From Deltaproteobacteria bacterium (lineage in GTDB: Bacteria; Bdellovibrionota; UBA1018; UBA923), in NCBI GenBank assembly GCA_016194725.1, contig JACQAW010000024.1, positions 1 to 10,755 of the forward strand: 10,755 nucleotides of DNA, in the 5' to 3' direction. Below, one piece after another: positions 1-6,120 of the stretch; the stretch's first letter is position 1, and every line of letters begins with the position of its first letter. The notes under the pieces were generated by a model that did no database searches, was not told the DNA's origin, and saw only the letters and a list, made by a program, of their open reading frames with translations. A program made the position numbers and the translations under genes.

Positions 1-1
1 A

Positions 2-388
2 TTGCCGCACGCCACTGAAGCAGGCGTCTGGACCTATACCTACGCCAAAAACGGCGACCGGCTGCACGCCTACGAGATCGACTTTCTTACCGTGGCCGAT
101 TACTACAAGGGCGACCCCAAAGGCGGATACAAAGCTTTTGTATTTACCGACCGCCTGACCTCGGACCAGCTCATCGCCCAGCGCAACTGGATCGAGGAAT
201 CGGTGCGCACCCAGCTCAAGATTCCGTATCCCCAGGCGCGTGCCGCGCTTTTATACGAGCATTCTTTCGGCCAGGGCGCCAACGAAGTCTTGCCGCGTTT
301 TATTCTGGGCAGCAGCAGCGGCATCCACGACAAACAAATTCAGCGTGAGGACAATGCAGCTCGTAATCCTGATGCCCGTCTACAATGA
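2..388 (+). CDS. C-terminal part of an unrecognised protein (5' end outside window)
   Basis: The frame is open from the first bases and ends at TGA 386-388, so this is most likely the last ~128 residues of a longer gene. The TTG at position 2 is only the window edge and should not be read as a start. The visible part is a soluble, mixed alpha/beta-looking segment rich in Tyr and charged residues (for example VADYYKGDPKGGYKAF and RNWIEESVRTQLKIPYPQAR), with no membrane span and no motif I can assign. The stop lies 35 bases inside the following glycosyltransferase gene, so the two are very probably co-transcribed and translationally coupled. Context suggests a role in the same envelope glycan or lipid pathway, for instance the soluble tail of a membrane enzyme, but this is inference and I do not recognise the family. 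Confidence 0.6.
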   Translation: MPHATEAGVWTYTYAKNGDRLHAYEIDFLTVADYYKGDPKGGYKAFVFTDRLTSDQLIAQRNWIEESVRTQLKIPYPQARAALLYEHSFGQGANEVLPRFILGSSSGIHDKQIQREDNAARNPDARLQ

Positions 389-1130
389 CTGGGCCACGCT
401 AAAACAGATCCTGCCCCTGCTCGACTCGGCGCTTGCCTCTACCCCGTATCGCCCGGCAGTCGTGGTGGTCGACGACGGCTCGACCGACCCGCTCGACGAA
501 GCGGCATTCAAAATCGAAAAATACAAAAGTCTCGCCTCGCTGGACGTCATCGAGCTGGGCCGTAACCTGGGCAACCAGCGGGCCGTTTCAATGGGCCTGG
601 CTTATATTTCCGAGAACATCAAATGCGATGCGGTCGTGCTGATGGACGCCGATGGCGAAGACAGTCCCAGCGACGTGCCCCGGCTGATTCAAAAATTCCA
701 GGATGAAGGCGGGCGCAAGATGGTCTTCGCCGCCCGGGTAAAGCGCGCCGAACACCGGACGTTCCGAATTTTCTATTACTTCTACAAGCAGCTTTACAAG
801 GCCTCGACCGGCACGAAAATTTCGATGGGTAACTTCAGCATCATTCCCGCGCGCATTCTGGCCCGCATGGCGGTTATTTCAGAAATCGGCAATCACTACG
901 TGGCCGGTGTTTTGAAAGCCAGGATTCCCTACACGCAGATCGATACCGCCCGCAGTCCAAGGCTGGGCGGTCGCTCGAAGATGAACTTCACCGCGCTGGT
1001 CATGCACGCTCACCACCAACCTGGCCATTCCCGGCTGGGCGTCGACGCTCGTGTCGTCGCTGACCATAATCCTGTTTCAGGGCGTGATGACCTCGCTTAT
1101 ATTCGCCTTCATCACGCTCAATGGACGTAA
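354..1130 (+). CDS. Family 2 glycosyltransferase (polyprenyl-phosphate sugar synthase type), frameshifted near its C-terminus
   Basis: ATG 354 is preferred over upstream starts because the protein then begins MQLVILMPVYND, the usual first beta strand of GT2 enzymes. Visible motifs are VVVVDDGSTD (residues 36-45, nucleotide binding), RNLGNQRAV (70-78), the metal-binding DAD at 98-100 (followed by GEDSP) and GGRSKMNF (about 205-211). Order and spacing match the DPM1/GtrB/ArnC-like branch, which transfers a sugar from a nucleotide donor to a polyprenyl phosphate on the cytoplasmic membrane face. From about residue 217 the frame becomes His/Arg-rich and unlike the family, ending at TGA 1128-1130 (258 residues). 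The expected membrane hairpin continues in the +1 frame to TAA 1195-1197. The catalytic domain is complete but the membrane anchor is lost in this reading. It overlaps the preceding gene by 35 bases and is followed closely by the methyltransferase. Confidence 0.85.
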   Translation: MQLVILMPVYNDWATLKQILPLLDSALASTPYRPAVVVVDDGSTDPLDEAAFKIEKYKSLASLDVIELGRNLGNQRAVSMGLAYISENIKCDAVVLMDADGEDSPSDVPRLIQKFQDEGGRKMVFAARVKRAEHRTFRIFYYFYKQLYKASTGTKISMGNFSIIPARILARMAVISEIGNHYVAGVLKARIPYTQIDTARSPRLGGRSKMNFTALVMHAHHQPGHSRLGVDARVVADHNPVSGRDDLAYIRLHHAQWT

Positions 1131-1197
1131 TGTCTCCAACATGCTGCCCAAGCGGGACTACAAATATTTCGTCCTGGGCGTGCGAAAGATATTTTAA
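1006..1197 (+). pseudogene. Out-of-frame C-terminal membrane hairpin of the family 2 glycosyltransferase
   Basis: Reading from ACG 1006 in the frame one base ahead of the glycosyltransferase gives 63 open codons ending at TAA 1195-1197. They encode two hydrophobic segments (LAIPGWASTLVSSLTIILF and MTSLIFAFITLN) followed by a short basic tail ending VLGVRKIF. This is the normal C-terminus of polyprenyl-phosphate glycosyltransferases, and it has no start codon or ribosome site of its own at its beginning. The shift falls within GTCATGCACGCTCACCACC. One base gained, or two lost from a CTCT repeat, explains it; the two-base loss would restore the family-like order Met-His-Ala-Leu-Thr. The joined protein would be about 280 residues. 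A sequencing error cannot be excluded. Confidence 0.8.
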
Positions 1198-1212
1198 AAA
1201 ATATGACGCAAT

Positions 1213-1935
1213 ATGATCAATGACGCACAAGCTGCCACGCACACCTATTCGGGCACCGAGCTCGAGCTGTTCCGCACCGCGGTGAACTGGAAGGGCTATT
1301 ACAACGGTTTTCTGGCCGCGCACATCGCGGGCAGCGTGCTCGAGGTCGGCGCTGGCATAGGCGGAACCACCCGCGCGCTGGCTACCAGTCGGCATGCGCG
1401 CTGGACCTGCCTGGAGCCGGATTCGGCTCTGGCCGCGCAGATCGAGAAAATAAAAAGCACCTTTCCGGTGCCCTGCCAGGTACGCCAAGGCAGCTTGTCC
1501 ACGCTGGGAGGTTCTGAGAAATTCGACACCATTCTGTACATCGACGTCCTCGAGCACATCGAGGCCGACGCCAAAGAGCTGGAGCTGGCGCGCGACCACC
1601 TGAATGCGGGCGGAAAAATCGTCGTGCTGTCGCCCGCGCACCAGTTCTTGTTCAGCCCGTTTGATCAGGCGGTGGGACACCATCGCCGCTACAACCTGGG
1701 CTCGTTGAAAAAGGTGGCGCCGCCGGGCCTCAAGCAGGAGGCGCTGTTCTACCTGGACTCGATGGGTTTTTTTCTGTCGCTGGGCAATCGCATGCTGCTC
1801 AAGCAAAGCGCCCCCTCGCGCCCGCAGATCGAGTTCTGGGACCGCTACGTGATTCCGATATCCCGGCTGGTTGACCCACTGCTGCGTTACCGGTTCGGCA
1901 AAACGGTCATCGGCGTGTGGAGCAAGGGCGCTTAA
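1213..1935 (+). CDS. Class I SAM-dependent methyltransferase
   Basis: The 240-residue protein carries a standard Rossmann-type methyltransferase core: motif I VLEVGAGIGGTT (residues 42-53) binds SAM, CLEPD (66-70) ends the second strand with the acidic residue that usually contacts the ribose, and FDTILYIDVLEHIEAD (104-119) is the motif II/III region. A later FSPFDQAVGHHRRY segment (147-160) is typical of methyltransferases encoded beside, or fused to, family 2 glycosyltransferases. There is no signal peptide or membrane span, so it should be cytoplasmic. The acceptor cannot be read from sequence; a sugar nucleotide, glycan or carrier lipid of this operon is the reasonable inference. ATG 1213 is used because an in-frame stop (TGA 1204-1206) lies just upstream. 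No clear Shine-Dalgarno sequence is visible in the AT-rich leader. The gene starts 15 bases after the repaired glycosyltransferase end and stops 6 bases before the next start. Confidence 0.9.
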   Translation: MINDAQAATHTYSGTELELFRTAVNWKGYYNGFLAAHIAGSVLEVGAGIGGTTRALATSRHARWTCLEPDSALAAQIEKIKSTFPVPCQVRQGSLSTLGGSEKFDTILYIDVLEHIEADAKELELARDHLNAGGKIVVLSPAHQFLFSPFDQAVGHHRRYNLGSLKKVAPPGLKQEALFYLDSMGFFLSLGNRMLLKQSAPSRPQIEFWDRYVIPISRLVDPLLRYRFGKTVIGVWSKGA

Positions 1936-1941
1936 GTGGTG

Positions 1942-3240
1942 ATGAAGACCAATACCAGAGCTGCGCTGCTGGCCTTGGGCGTGATTTGTACGCTGATCTG
2001 CAGCGGCTTCGGCAGGCCGCTTTGGATTGACGAGATCTTGCAGTACAGCCTTGGAGCCTTCGGCTCCTCGGCTGAGGCCTGGCATTTATTCGCGCCCACC
2101 ACCGGCGGCCTGAATCTGGGGCAAACCGGCGCTTATTTCATGAGCGACTACTGGCTCCTGAAAATTTTCGGAGCCAGTGCCTTCTGGATTCGCTTTCCCA
2201 GTTTCCTGGCCAGCCTTTTGCTGTTCTGGTCGGCGCAGGAGCTGTTTACGCAGTGGAAAATACCGGCGCGCTGGCAGGCCTGGGGCCTGCTGGCATTTTT
2301 TACGCAGCCCTGGATCACCGAATACATCGGCGAAGGGCGCTCTTACCTGCCGCTTGCAGCCAGCTCGGTGGCCGCGCTGGCGTACTACAGCACGCCGCTG
2401 ACCGCACGTTCGGCCTGGCCCCTGCGGCTGCTGGGTGTGGCCGGCATTCTCATGGGCTCGCTGTTTCATCCGTATTTTTCGGTCTACTGGGCGGGCCTGT
2501 GTTTTTTTGGTTATGCTTATCTGGTTGTTGAAAAAAAAGCCAAGCCGTCGCTCGCCGGTTTTCTGCGGCATTGCAATGTGCCGCTCAGCCTGGTGGGTGT
2601 CGTGCTGTATTTTTGGCTGGCCTCGCAAACCTGGGCAAAGTACCACTCCAATCACGGCTTCAGCGATCCGTTTCAGTGGCTGCCCAAGGACATTTCAGTG
2701 GGACGGCATCTGTTCGGAAGCCATTTTCTTTTCCTGAAAAAATCAAAGTCGCTTTTCGCCGCGCTTTTCGTCGCGGCGATTCCCTGTGTGTACGCCCTGC
2801 CCCGCTTAAAAAGCGTGAAGTACCCGACGGTATTTTCGGTGGCGCTGGTGGCTTTTGCGCTACTGGTTTCGTCACTGCTCTCATATATGTCGTACCGCAC
2901 CGGCTACTGGCTGCTCGAGCGCCAGTGGATCGCGTCGGTAGCTCTGGCAACCGTGGGCACGACCTGGTTCGCGTATCTGGTTTCAAAGGTGCTGCCTCGA
3001 AAGTTTGCCCTGGCCTGGACTATCGGTCTGCTGGGGTTTGTGAGCGTGAACGCGTTATATGTGGGTTATCAGAAAATCGAGCGGGTCGTGGAGTGGCAGC
3101 AGCTGCCCAAGCCAGCGGCCACGTTGACGGCAAACTCGCCTGTTCCGCCTGGCATCGGCGAATGGGAAGCTCTGGCCCGCGCGAATGTGGCACTGGGTGG
3201 GCCGGTTTGGCCGCAGTTCAGGAAGATGTACCAGCGTTAA
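1942..3240 (+). CDS. Integral membrane glycosyltransferase, GT-C/PMT-like
   Basis: The protein is 432 residues from ATG 1942. GTG 1936 and GTG 1939 are in-frame alternatives that add only two residues. It begins with a hydrophobic helix (about residues 7-23) followed by PLWIDEILQYSLG, where Asp30-Glu31 sits in the first external loop as in GT-C enzymes of the ArnT/PMT group. About ten further hydrophobic spans follow, ending with a short soluble tail. Enzymes of this fold take a sugar from a polyprenyl-phosphate carrier and attach it to protein, lipid or glycan on the outer face of the inner membrane. This fits a neighbouring enzyme that makes polyprenyl-phosphate sugars. It is somewhat short for the superfamily and lacks a large C-terminal periplasmic domain. 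Substrate and exact GT family cannot be given; a general hypothetical membrane protein is the alternative call. Confidence 0.75.
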   Translation: MKTNTRAALLALGVICTLICSGFGRPLWIDEILQYSLGAFGSSAEAWHLFAPTTGGLNLGQTGAYFMSDYWLLKIFGASAFWIRFPSFLASLLLFWSAQELFTQWKIPARWQAWGLLAFFTQPWITEYIGEGRSYLPLAASSVAALAYYSTPLTARSAWPLRLLGVAGILMGSLFHPYFSVYWAGLCFFGYAYLVVEKKAKPSLAGFLRHCNVPLSLVGVVLYFWLASQTWAKYHSNHGFSDPFQWLPKDISVGRHLFGSHFLFLKKSKSLFAALFVAAIPCVYALPRLKSVKYPTVFSVALVAFALLVSSLLSYMSYRTGYWLLERQWIASVALATVGTTWFAYLVSKVLPRKFALAWTIGLLGFVSVNALYVGYQKIERVVEWQQLPKPAATLTANSPVPPGIGEWEALARANVALGGPVWPQFRKMYQR

Positions 3241-3273
3241 GTTGAGTTATCTCGCAACCAAGTCTAACTCGAC
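3241..3273 (+). repeat. Imperfect inverted repeat directly after the membrane glycosyltransferase gene
   Basis: GTTGAGTTA (3241-3249) can pair with TAACTCGAC (3265-3273). The 9-bp stem contains one G-T pair and closes a 15-base loop, beginning on the base after the stop codon. No run of T follows, so it is not a canonical intrinsic terminator, though it could help end or stabilise the operon transcript. Confidence 0.35.
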
Positions 3274-3278
3274 TTCAA

Positions 3279-3314
3279 CAGCGCAAGTCACCCATGCGTC
3301 GTAACATTGCGCTG
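3279..3314 (-). repeat. Perfect 8-bp inverted repeat directly downstream of the Fic gene
   Basis: CAGCGCAA (3279-3286) and TTGCGCTG (3307-3314) are exact reverse complements separated by 20 bases. The right arm abuts the stop codon of the minus-strand Fic gene. The stem is GC-rich but lacks a T tract on either strand, so termination is possible but unproven. With the preceding repeat it fills the 74-base gap between two convergent genes. Confidence 0.4.
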
Positions 3315-3899
3315 CTACGGCGCCACAAACGCAATCAAGCGTGAATAGTCGCCCTGGTCTGCGGCCTTAAGATCCGCAATGTATCTCGCCCTGACCTCTG
3401 TATCGGAGAGCTTGAGATGATTACCCCACGTAAGCTTGTGTCCGCCGATCTGCTCTCTCAAAATATCCGCCGCAAGTCTCGAATGCCTACCATTCCCATT
3501 CGGAAAGGCGTGAATGAATACCAAACGGTGGTGAAACCTCGCGCAGATCTCAAGACCGGGATGGGTGTCTTTTTTGATCCAAAAAGAGGTGTCATCCACG
3601 AGCTTCTTTAATTCTGAAGTGATTTCAGATGCGTCAATGTTTCCCACGCTCTTATCAGTTTTTCTAAACGTCCCCGCCCAGGTCCACACGTCACAAAACA
3701 TTCGACGGTGAAGCTCACGCAAAAACTCGATTGTAAGAAGGTTTGAATGCTTTTTCGCGTGCGCCCACGTATGCGCTTTGATGATGTTCTCTTGCTCAGC
3801 TGCATTTAGTTCGCGCTGGAGAGAGATATATTTTGGGATGAGGCCAGCAGCTTCGCTCAAATCCAGCGGAGTAGCTCCACTGGGATACTCAAACTTCAT
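3315..3899 (-). CDS. Fic-domain protein, mobile mystery protein B type
   Basis: This 194-residue protein contains the Fic core: an N-terminal helical region with LHRRMF (63-68) and VWTWAGTFRKTDK (71-83), then the active-site loop HAFPNGNGRHSR (130-141) with His130, Asn136 of the GNG turn, Arg138 and Arg141. Fic enzymes move AMP or related groups from nucleotides onto target hydroxyls. The usual consensus has Asp or Glu at the position of Asn134, so metal binding and the transferred group may differ; from memory this Asn is common in the mobile mystery protein B family. Size, motif and partner all fit that family (TIGR02613, from memory). It starts one base after the stop of the HTH gene (TGA-G-ATG), with GGGAAG just upstream, so it is translationally coupled. 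A toxin-like role with the HTH gene as antitoxin/regulator is inferred from architecture, not shown. Confidence 0.88.
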   Translation of the reverse strand: MKFEYPSGATPLDLSEAAGLIPKYISLQRELNAAEQENIIKAHTWAHAKKHSNLLTIEFLRELHRRMFCDVWTWAGTFRKTDKSVGNIDASEITSELKKLVDDTSFWIKKDTHPGLEICARFHHRLVFIHAFPNGNGRHSRLAADILREQIGGHKLTWGNHLKLSDTEVRARYIADLKAADQGDYSRLIAFVAP

Positions 3900-3900
3900 C

Positions 3901-4395
3901 TCACTTCCCAGGCTTTCTGATCCATTTTATATCCCAGATCTTTGAACTCATTTTCCATTTCAAAAGATTTGCAAGTTCATCAGACTGAGAAGCATTTTCC
4001 TTGTCAGAGACTTTCTGGGATTCAAGTCCCATCGAATGAGAGACCTCTTTTAGAGTCCAATCGGCTGCAATATGCGACTGGTGATCTAGCATCTCATCAA
4101 GAGTAGTCTCGGGCACCAGGGCGTAGACCACCTTACAATTGAGCGCCCTTGCCGCGCGCTCGAGCGCTTCCAGAGTGATGGCGCCGGTTACTTCGCGCTC
4201 CTCTAAGCCAAGAACTGAAGCAGTCTTAATTCCAAGTCGCGAAGCGAGCTGTGCTGCCGTCATTCCCAAACTTTCTCTAATCCCTCTGATCCAGCCCGTT
4301 CCCGGCCTTTCGACTTTTGCTAGAGGCACTAGCTCTCGAATGCGTTGATCTAGGCTTCTTCGCTGCGCATGTTTTGTCTGCGGCTTGATCTTCAT
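3901..4395 (-). CDS. Helix-turn-helix protein, mobile mystery protein A type
   Basis: The 164-residue product has a basic N-terminus (RRSLDQRIREL), then GWIRGIRESLGMTAAQLASR at 34-53, an XRE/Cro-type helix-turn-helix spanning about 36-68. It continues with TLEALERAARALNCKVVYALVP (74-95), a segment characteristic of mobile mystery protein A (TIGR02612, from memory). The region after residue 100 is polar and less conserved-looking (QSHIAADWTLKE, MSSKIWDIKW). Proteins of this type are always expected beside a Fic-domain partner, which is the case here. It is the first gene of the pair and probably binds its own control region, where a 9-bp direct repeat flanks the promoter. The start codon lies only six bases from a perfect -10 box, so the mRNA may be leaderless. 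Base composition of the gene and its upstream DNA is visibly lower in G/C than the neighbours, consistent with horizontal acquisition. Confidence 0.87.
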   Translation of the reverse strand: MKIKPQTKHAQRRSLDQRIRELVPLAKVERPGTGWIRGIRESLGMTAAQLASRLGIKTASVLGLEEREVTGAITLEALERAARALNCKVVYALVPETTLDEMLDHQSHIAADWTLKEVSHSMGLESQKVSDKENASQSDELANLLKWKMSSKIWDIKWIRKPGK

Positions 4396-4401
4396 TTTCT
4401 T

Positions 4402-4410
4402 ATTATAGCA
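4402..4410 (-). promoter_or_regulatory. Extended -10 promoter element for the HTH-Fic pair
   Basis: On the minus strand these bases read TGCTATAAT, a perfect TATAAT with an upstream TGn extension. Only six bases separate it from the ATG at 4395, so transcription would start at or within a base or two of the start codon. No convincing -35 box is present at 16-18 bases, which extended -10 promoters tolerate. The surrounding 60 bases (4401-4460) contain 14 G/C. Confidence 0.6.
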
Positions 4411-4416
4411 TATAAA

Positions 4417-4459
4417 CTATATTACATACCACTTTATTGTAATCTTTAGGCTATATTAC
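4417..4459. repeat. 9-bp direct repeat upstream of the HTH gene, candidate operator half-sites
   Basis: CTATATTAC occurs at 4417-4425 and again at 4451-4459, with starts 34 bp apart (about three helical turns). The promoter-proximal copy lies where a -35 region would be. The loosely palindromic stretch TATAG-N8-CTATA also spans the -10 box on the minus strand. Autoregulation by the adjacent HTH protein is the natural inference; no binding evidence is available from sequence alone. Confidence 0.4.
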
Positions 4460-4535
4460 CTGTGTTTTATAACTGCTTATAGGCTGGATTAAATGGCCAG
4501 ATTTACAACTATACCAAATAATAACAAGTACTTAT

Positions 4536-4877
4536 TTAACTACACTCATCTGACATAGCACGACCTCTAAAGGCATCTGCCCGCCTCATTTTATAAGGGC
4601 TTCTCCATGGTCGCGGAGCAAGCGGGGTGTCGCTTCGTTCGCGGTAAGGATACATAGGGCGGTCCGTCTTAAACGACATTCTGACCGCCCTGATCTCAAC
4701 GGATGATGGTCGCTGCGTGAAACGATGCGAGCTCAACCAAGAAATGAGTCCGGCGGTGTCATGCGCTTCAATCACCGTAGCATCTAGACCTGCGACCCTT
4801 TTTGTCTCGAGGATATGAACTGGCGCGCGACTTGGGTCCTCGCTATCAACTGCAGCGAGTTCCGCATTCCATGGATA
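4536..4877 (-). pseudogene. Decayed fragment resembling the DUF2330 family
   Basis: The minus-strand frame is open from TAA 4878-4880 to TAA 4536-4538 (113 codons) with no ATG near its beginning; a GTG at 4775 is the first plausible start. It encodes APVHILETKRVAG, then LDATVIEAHDTAGLISWL, then VRMSFKTDRPMYPYRERSD. From memory these resemble three conserved blocks of DUF2330 secreted proteins: a VxVLExxxVGxYDxxVLxAxDxxxLxxWL block and a later LRLSFxxDRPxYPxR block. The region normally lying between them (a glycine-tryptophan rich strand of roughly 30 or more residues) is missing, and so is the N-terminal half. I therefore read it as a remnant with a 5' truncation and an in-frame internal deletion. 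It sits immediately upstream of the HTH-Fic island, so its loss may be linked to that insertion. No continuation is seen in 4881-4962. An unrelated small ORF is the alternative. Confidence 0.45.
4656..4691. repeat. Perfect 9-bp inverted repeat inside the decayed fragment
   Basis: AGGGCGGTC (4656-4664) and GACCGCCCT (4683-4691) are exact reverse complements with an 18-base spacer. In the minus-strand reading they encode the Asp-Arg-Pro and Arg-Ala-Val positions that flank MSFKT, right at the apparent internal deletion of the gene remnant. They could be a transcript hairpin, a deletion scar or chance. Confidence 0.4.
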
Positions 4878-4962
4878 TTAGATTGAATTGTGTTTATCGC
4901 CCAGCGTGAACTAATAGGATTGATCGAACTAACACTGACACGGATTTCCAAGCCTCACCCCC

Positions 4963-6120
4963 TCAATGCGCAGGCTCCCCAATATTGGCTCGAACCCACT
5001 GGTCATCGATGCGCGGATTCTTATACCCGCTCGACCGCTGCTGGCTGAAAGGCACCCACATGTAATCGGGATGCGTGTGCGCGAGCAGCGCCGGGTTGAT
5101 GCCGTTCTTCCAGGCCCCGCCCACGTAAACGTCGTTGCGCCGGGTAATCAGGATATCTCCCGATCTGACCAGCTTGCCTTGCGCATCGAACTCCGCGGGC
5201 GCATCCAGCCAAAGCTCGTAACGAAGCAGTCGCCCCGGGAAAAAATGGTCAAAATATTCCTCATGCAGCTTTTCCATGTCAAAAGGAGGCGTGATCTCGT
5301 CAGGTCCGATGGCGTCATTGGCCCACCAGATGCGCGCGGTCACATTCACCCGGTAAATGTCCGGGTAAGAAGGATGCGAGCCCAGATAATCGTCGCGAGT
5401 GATGGGCGCGATGTCATAAGCCACCAATGGCTGGTTCCATATCTCGTGGCCCGTATGCCGGTCCAGGATGAGCCCATGGTTCTGCTTGCCCACGATATTG
5501 GTCAGCACCAGATGAAACTGGGCGGGCACCACGTCCCAGAAAGCCGCGCTGCTCAGGTCTTTCTCTTCATCCACCCGCGTGCCGATGAAATCGCCTGAGA
5601 ACTCCATCCACGATTCGGCCAGCAGCGCCTTCTGATCGCGCACGCCAAAAGACACGCCATTGATGAACTTGGGCAGGCGGGGCTCGGACACCATCAGCGC
5701 CGCCGCGGCCCACCCGTTGCAATGCCCCCACCAGCTGGCCACATTGGCCAAACCCGGCCCGTGACGCGCTCGCTCCCAGTCGGCCAAAGGCTCATGCGCG
5801 CCCCGATAAGCGCGGTCGTATTTGTCGGCGGGCGCCAGGTTGTCGGGGTCGCGCCAGCCGTTGGCGATGCCGCTGCCCACATACGGCCACCAGTAGGCGG
5901 CCCAGGGCTGGGGGCTGACCACCGCGCGCGAATGGTGCAGCTGCAGCTCGGCAAGATTGCGGGCATTGAGCGCGCCGGCTTGCGTGAGCGACTCGCCCGA
6001 ACCCAATGCATCATGTTTAGGATACGCCCCCCCGCCCCCACAGCCCATGCCCAGCATGGCCACGACCAGGGCGGCCGCCAGAGGCGGCACGCTTTTGACG
6101 AGTCTCACCACCACCCTCAT
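4963..6120 (-). CDS. Transglutaminase-elicitor family lipoprotein
   Basis: The 385-residue protein starts at ATG 6120, where ATGA overlaps the stop of the upstream gene; longer in-frame starts add an Arg-rich stretch before the signal sequence and are rejected. A basic start and hydrophobic core lead to LGMGC with Cys27, a slightly non-standard lipobox (Gly at -3), then a glycine run. This suggests a lipid-anchored envelope or surface protein. The mature part carries family marks I recall from the oomycete GP42-type transglutaminase elicitors and their bacterial relatives: PWAAYWWPY (72-80), LAPADKYDRAY (95-105), SWWGHCNGWAAAA (129-141), FHLVLTN (202-208) and LILDRHTGHEIWNQP (217-231). Cys134, His203 and Asp220 are the likely catalytic set for protein crosslinking or amide hydrolysis. 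The substrate is unknown. The coupled upstream gene encodes a secreted protein and is the obvious candidate partner. All expected motifs look intact. Confidence 0.82.
   Translation of the reverse strand: MRVVVRLVKSVPPLAAALVVAMLGMGCGGGGAYPKHDALGSGESLTQAGALNARNLAELQLHHSRAVVSPQPWAAYWWPYVGSGIANGWRDPDNLAPADKYDRAYRGAHEPLADWERARHGPGLANVASWWGHCNGWAAAALMVSEPRLPKFINGVSFGVRDQKALLAESWMEFSGDFIGTRVDEEKDLSSAAFWDVVPAQFHLVLTNIVGKQNHGLILDRHTGHEIWNQPLVAYDIAPITRDDYLGSHPSYPDIYRVNVTARIWWANDAIGPDEITPPFDMEKLHEEYFDHFFPGRLLRYELWLDAPAEFDAQGKLVRSGDILITRRNDVYVGGAWKNGINPALLAHTHPDYMWVPFSQQRSSGYKNPRIDDQWVRANIGEPAH

Noticed and set aside
1000..2085. Long minus-strand ORF of 361 codons opposite the methyltransferase gene
   Set aside because: It is antisense to two well-supported genes, is rich in Gln/Arg/His/Gly as expected of a codon shadow, and shows no domain.
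2571..3245. Alternative plus-strand frame of 224 codons inside the membrane glycosyltransferase gene
   Set aside because: It is rich in Arg/Gly/Ala with no membrane pattern, whereas the main frame gives a coherent multi-span membrane protein.
4396..4560. Possible origin of replication, CRISPR array or insertion-sequence end in the AT-rich stretch
   Set aside because: There are no regularly spaced repeats, no iteron series, no terminal inverted repeats and no transposase. The AT-richness is explained well enough by a promoter region of an acquired gene pair.
4775..4962. Possible tRNA or attachment site near the island's right side
   Set aside because: I could not fold a cloverleaf or find a repeat matching the other island edge.
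4966..5598. Plus-strand ORF of 210 codons opposite the transglutaminase-like gene
   Set aside because: It is an Arg/Val/His-rich shadow, and the minus strand has the family motifs and coupled start.
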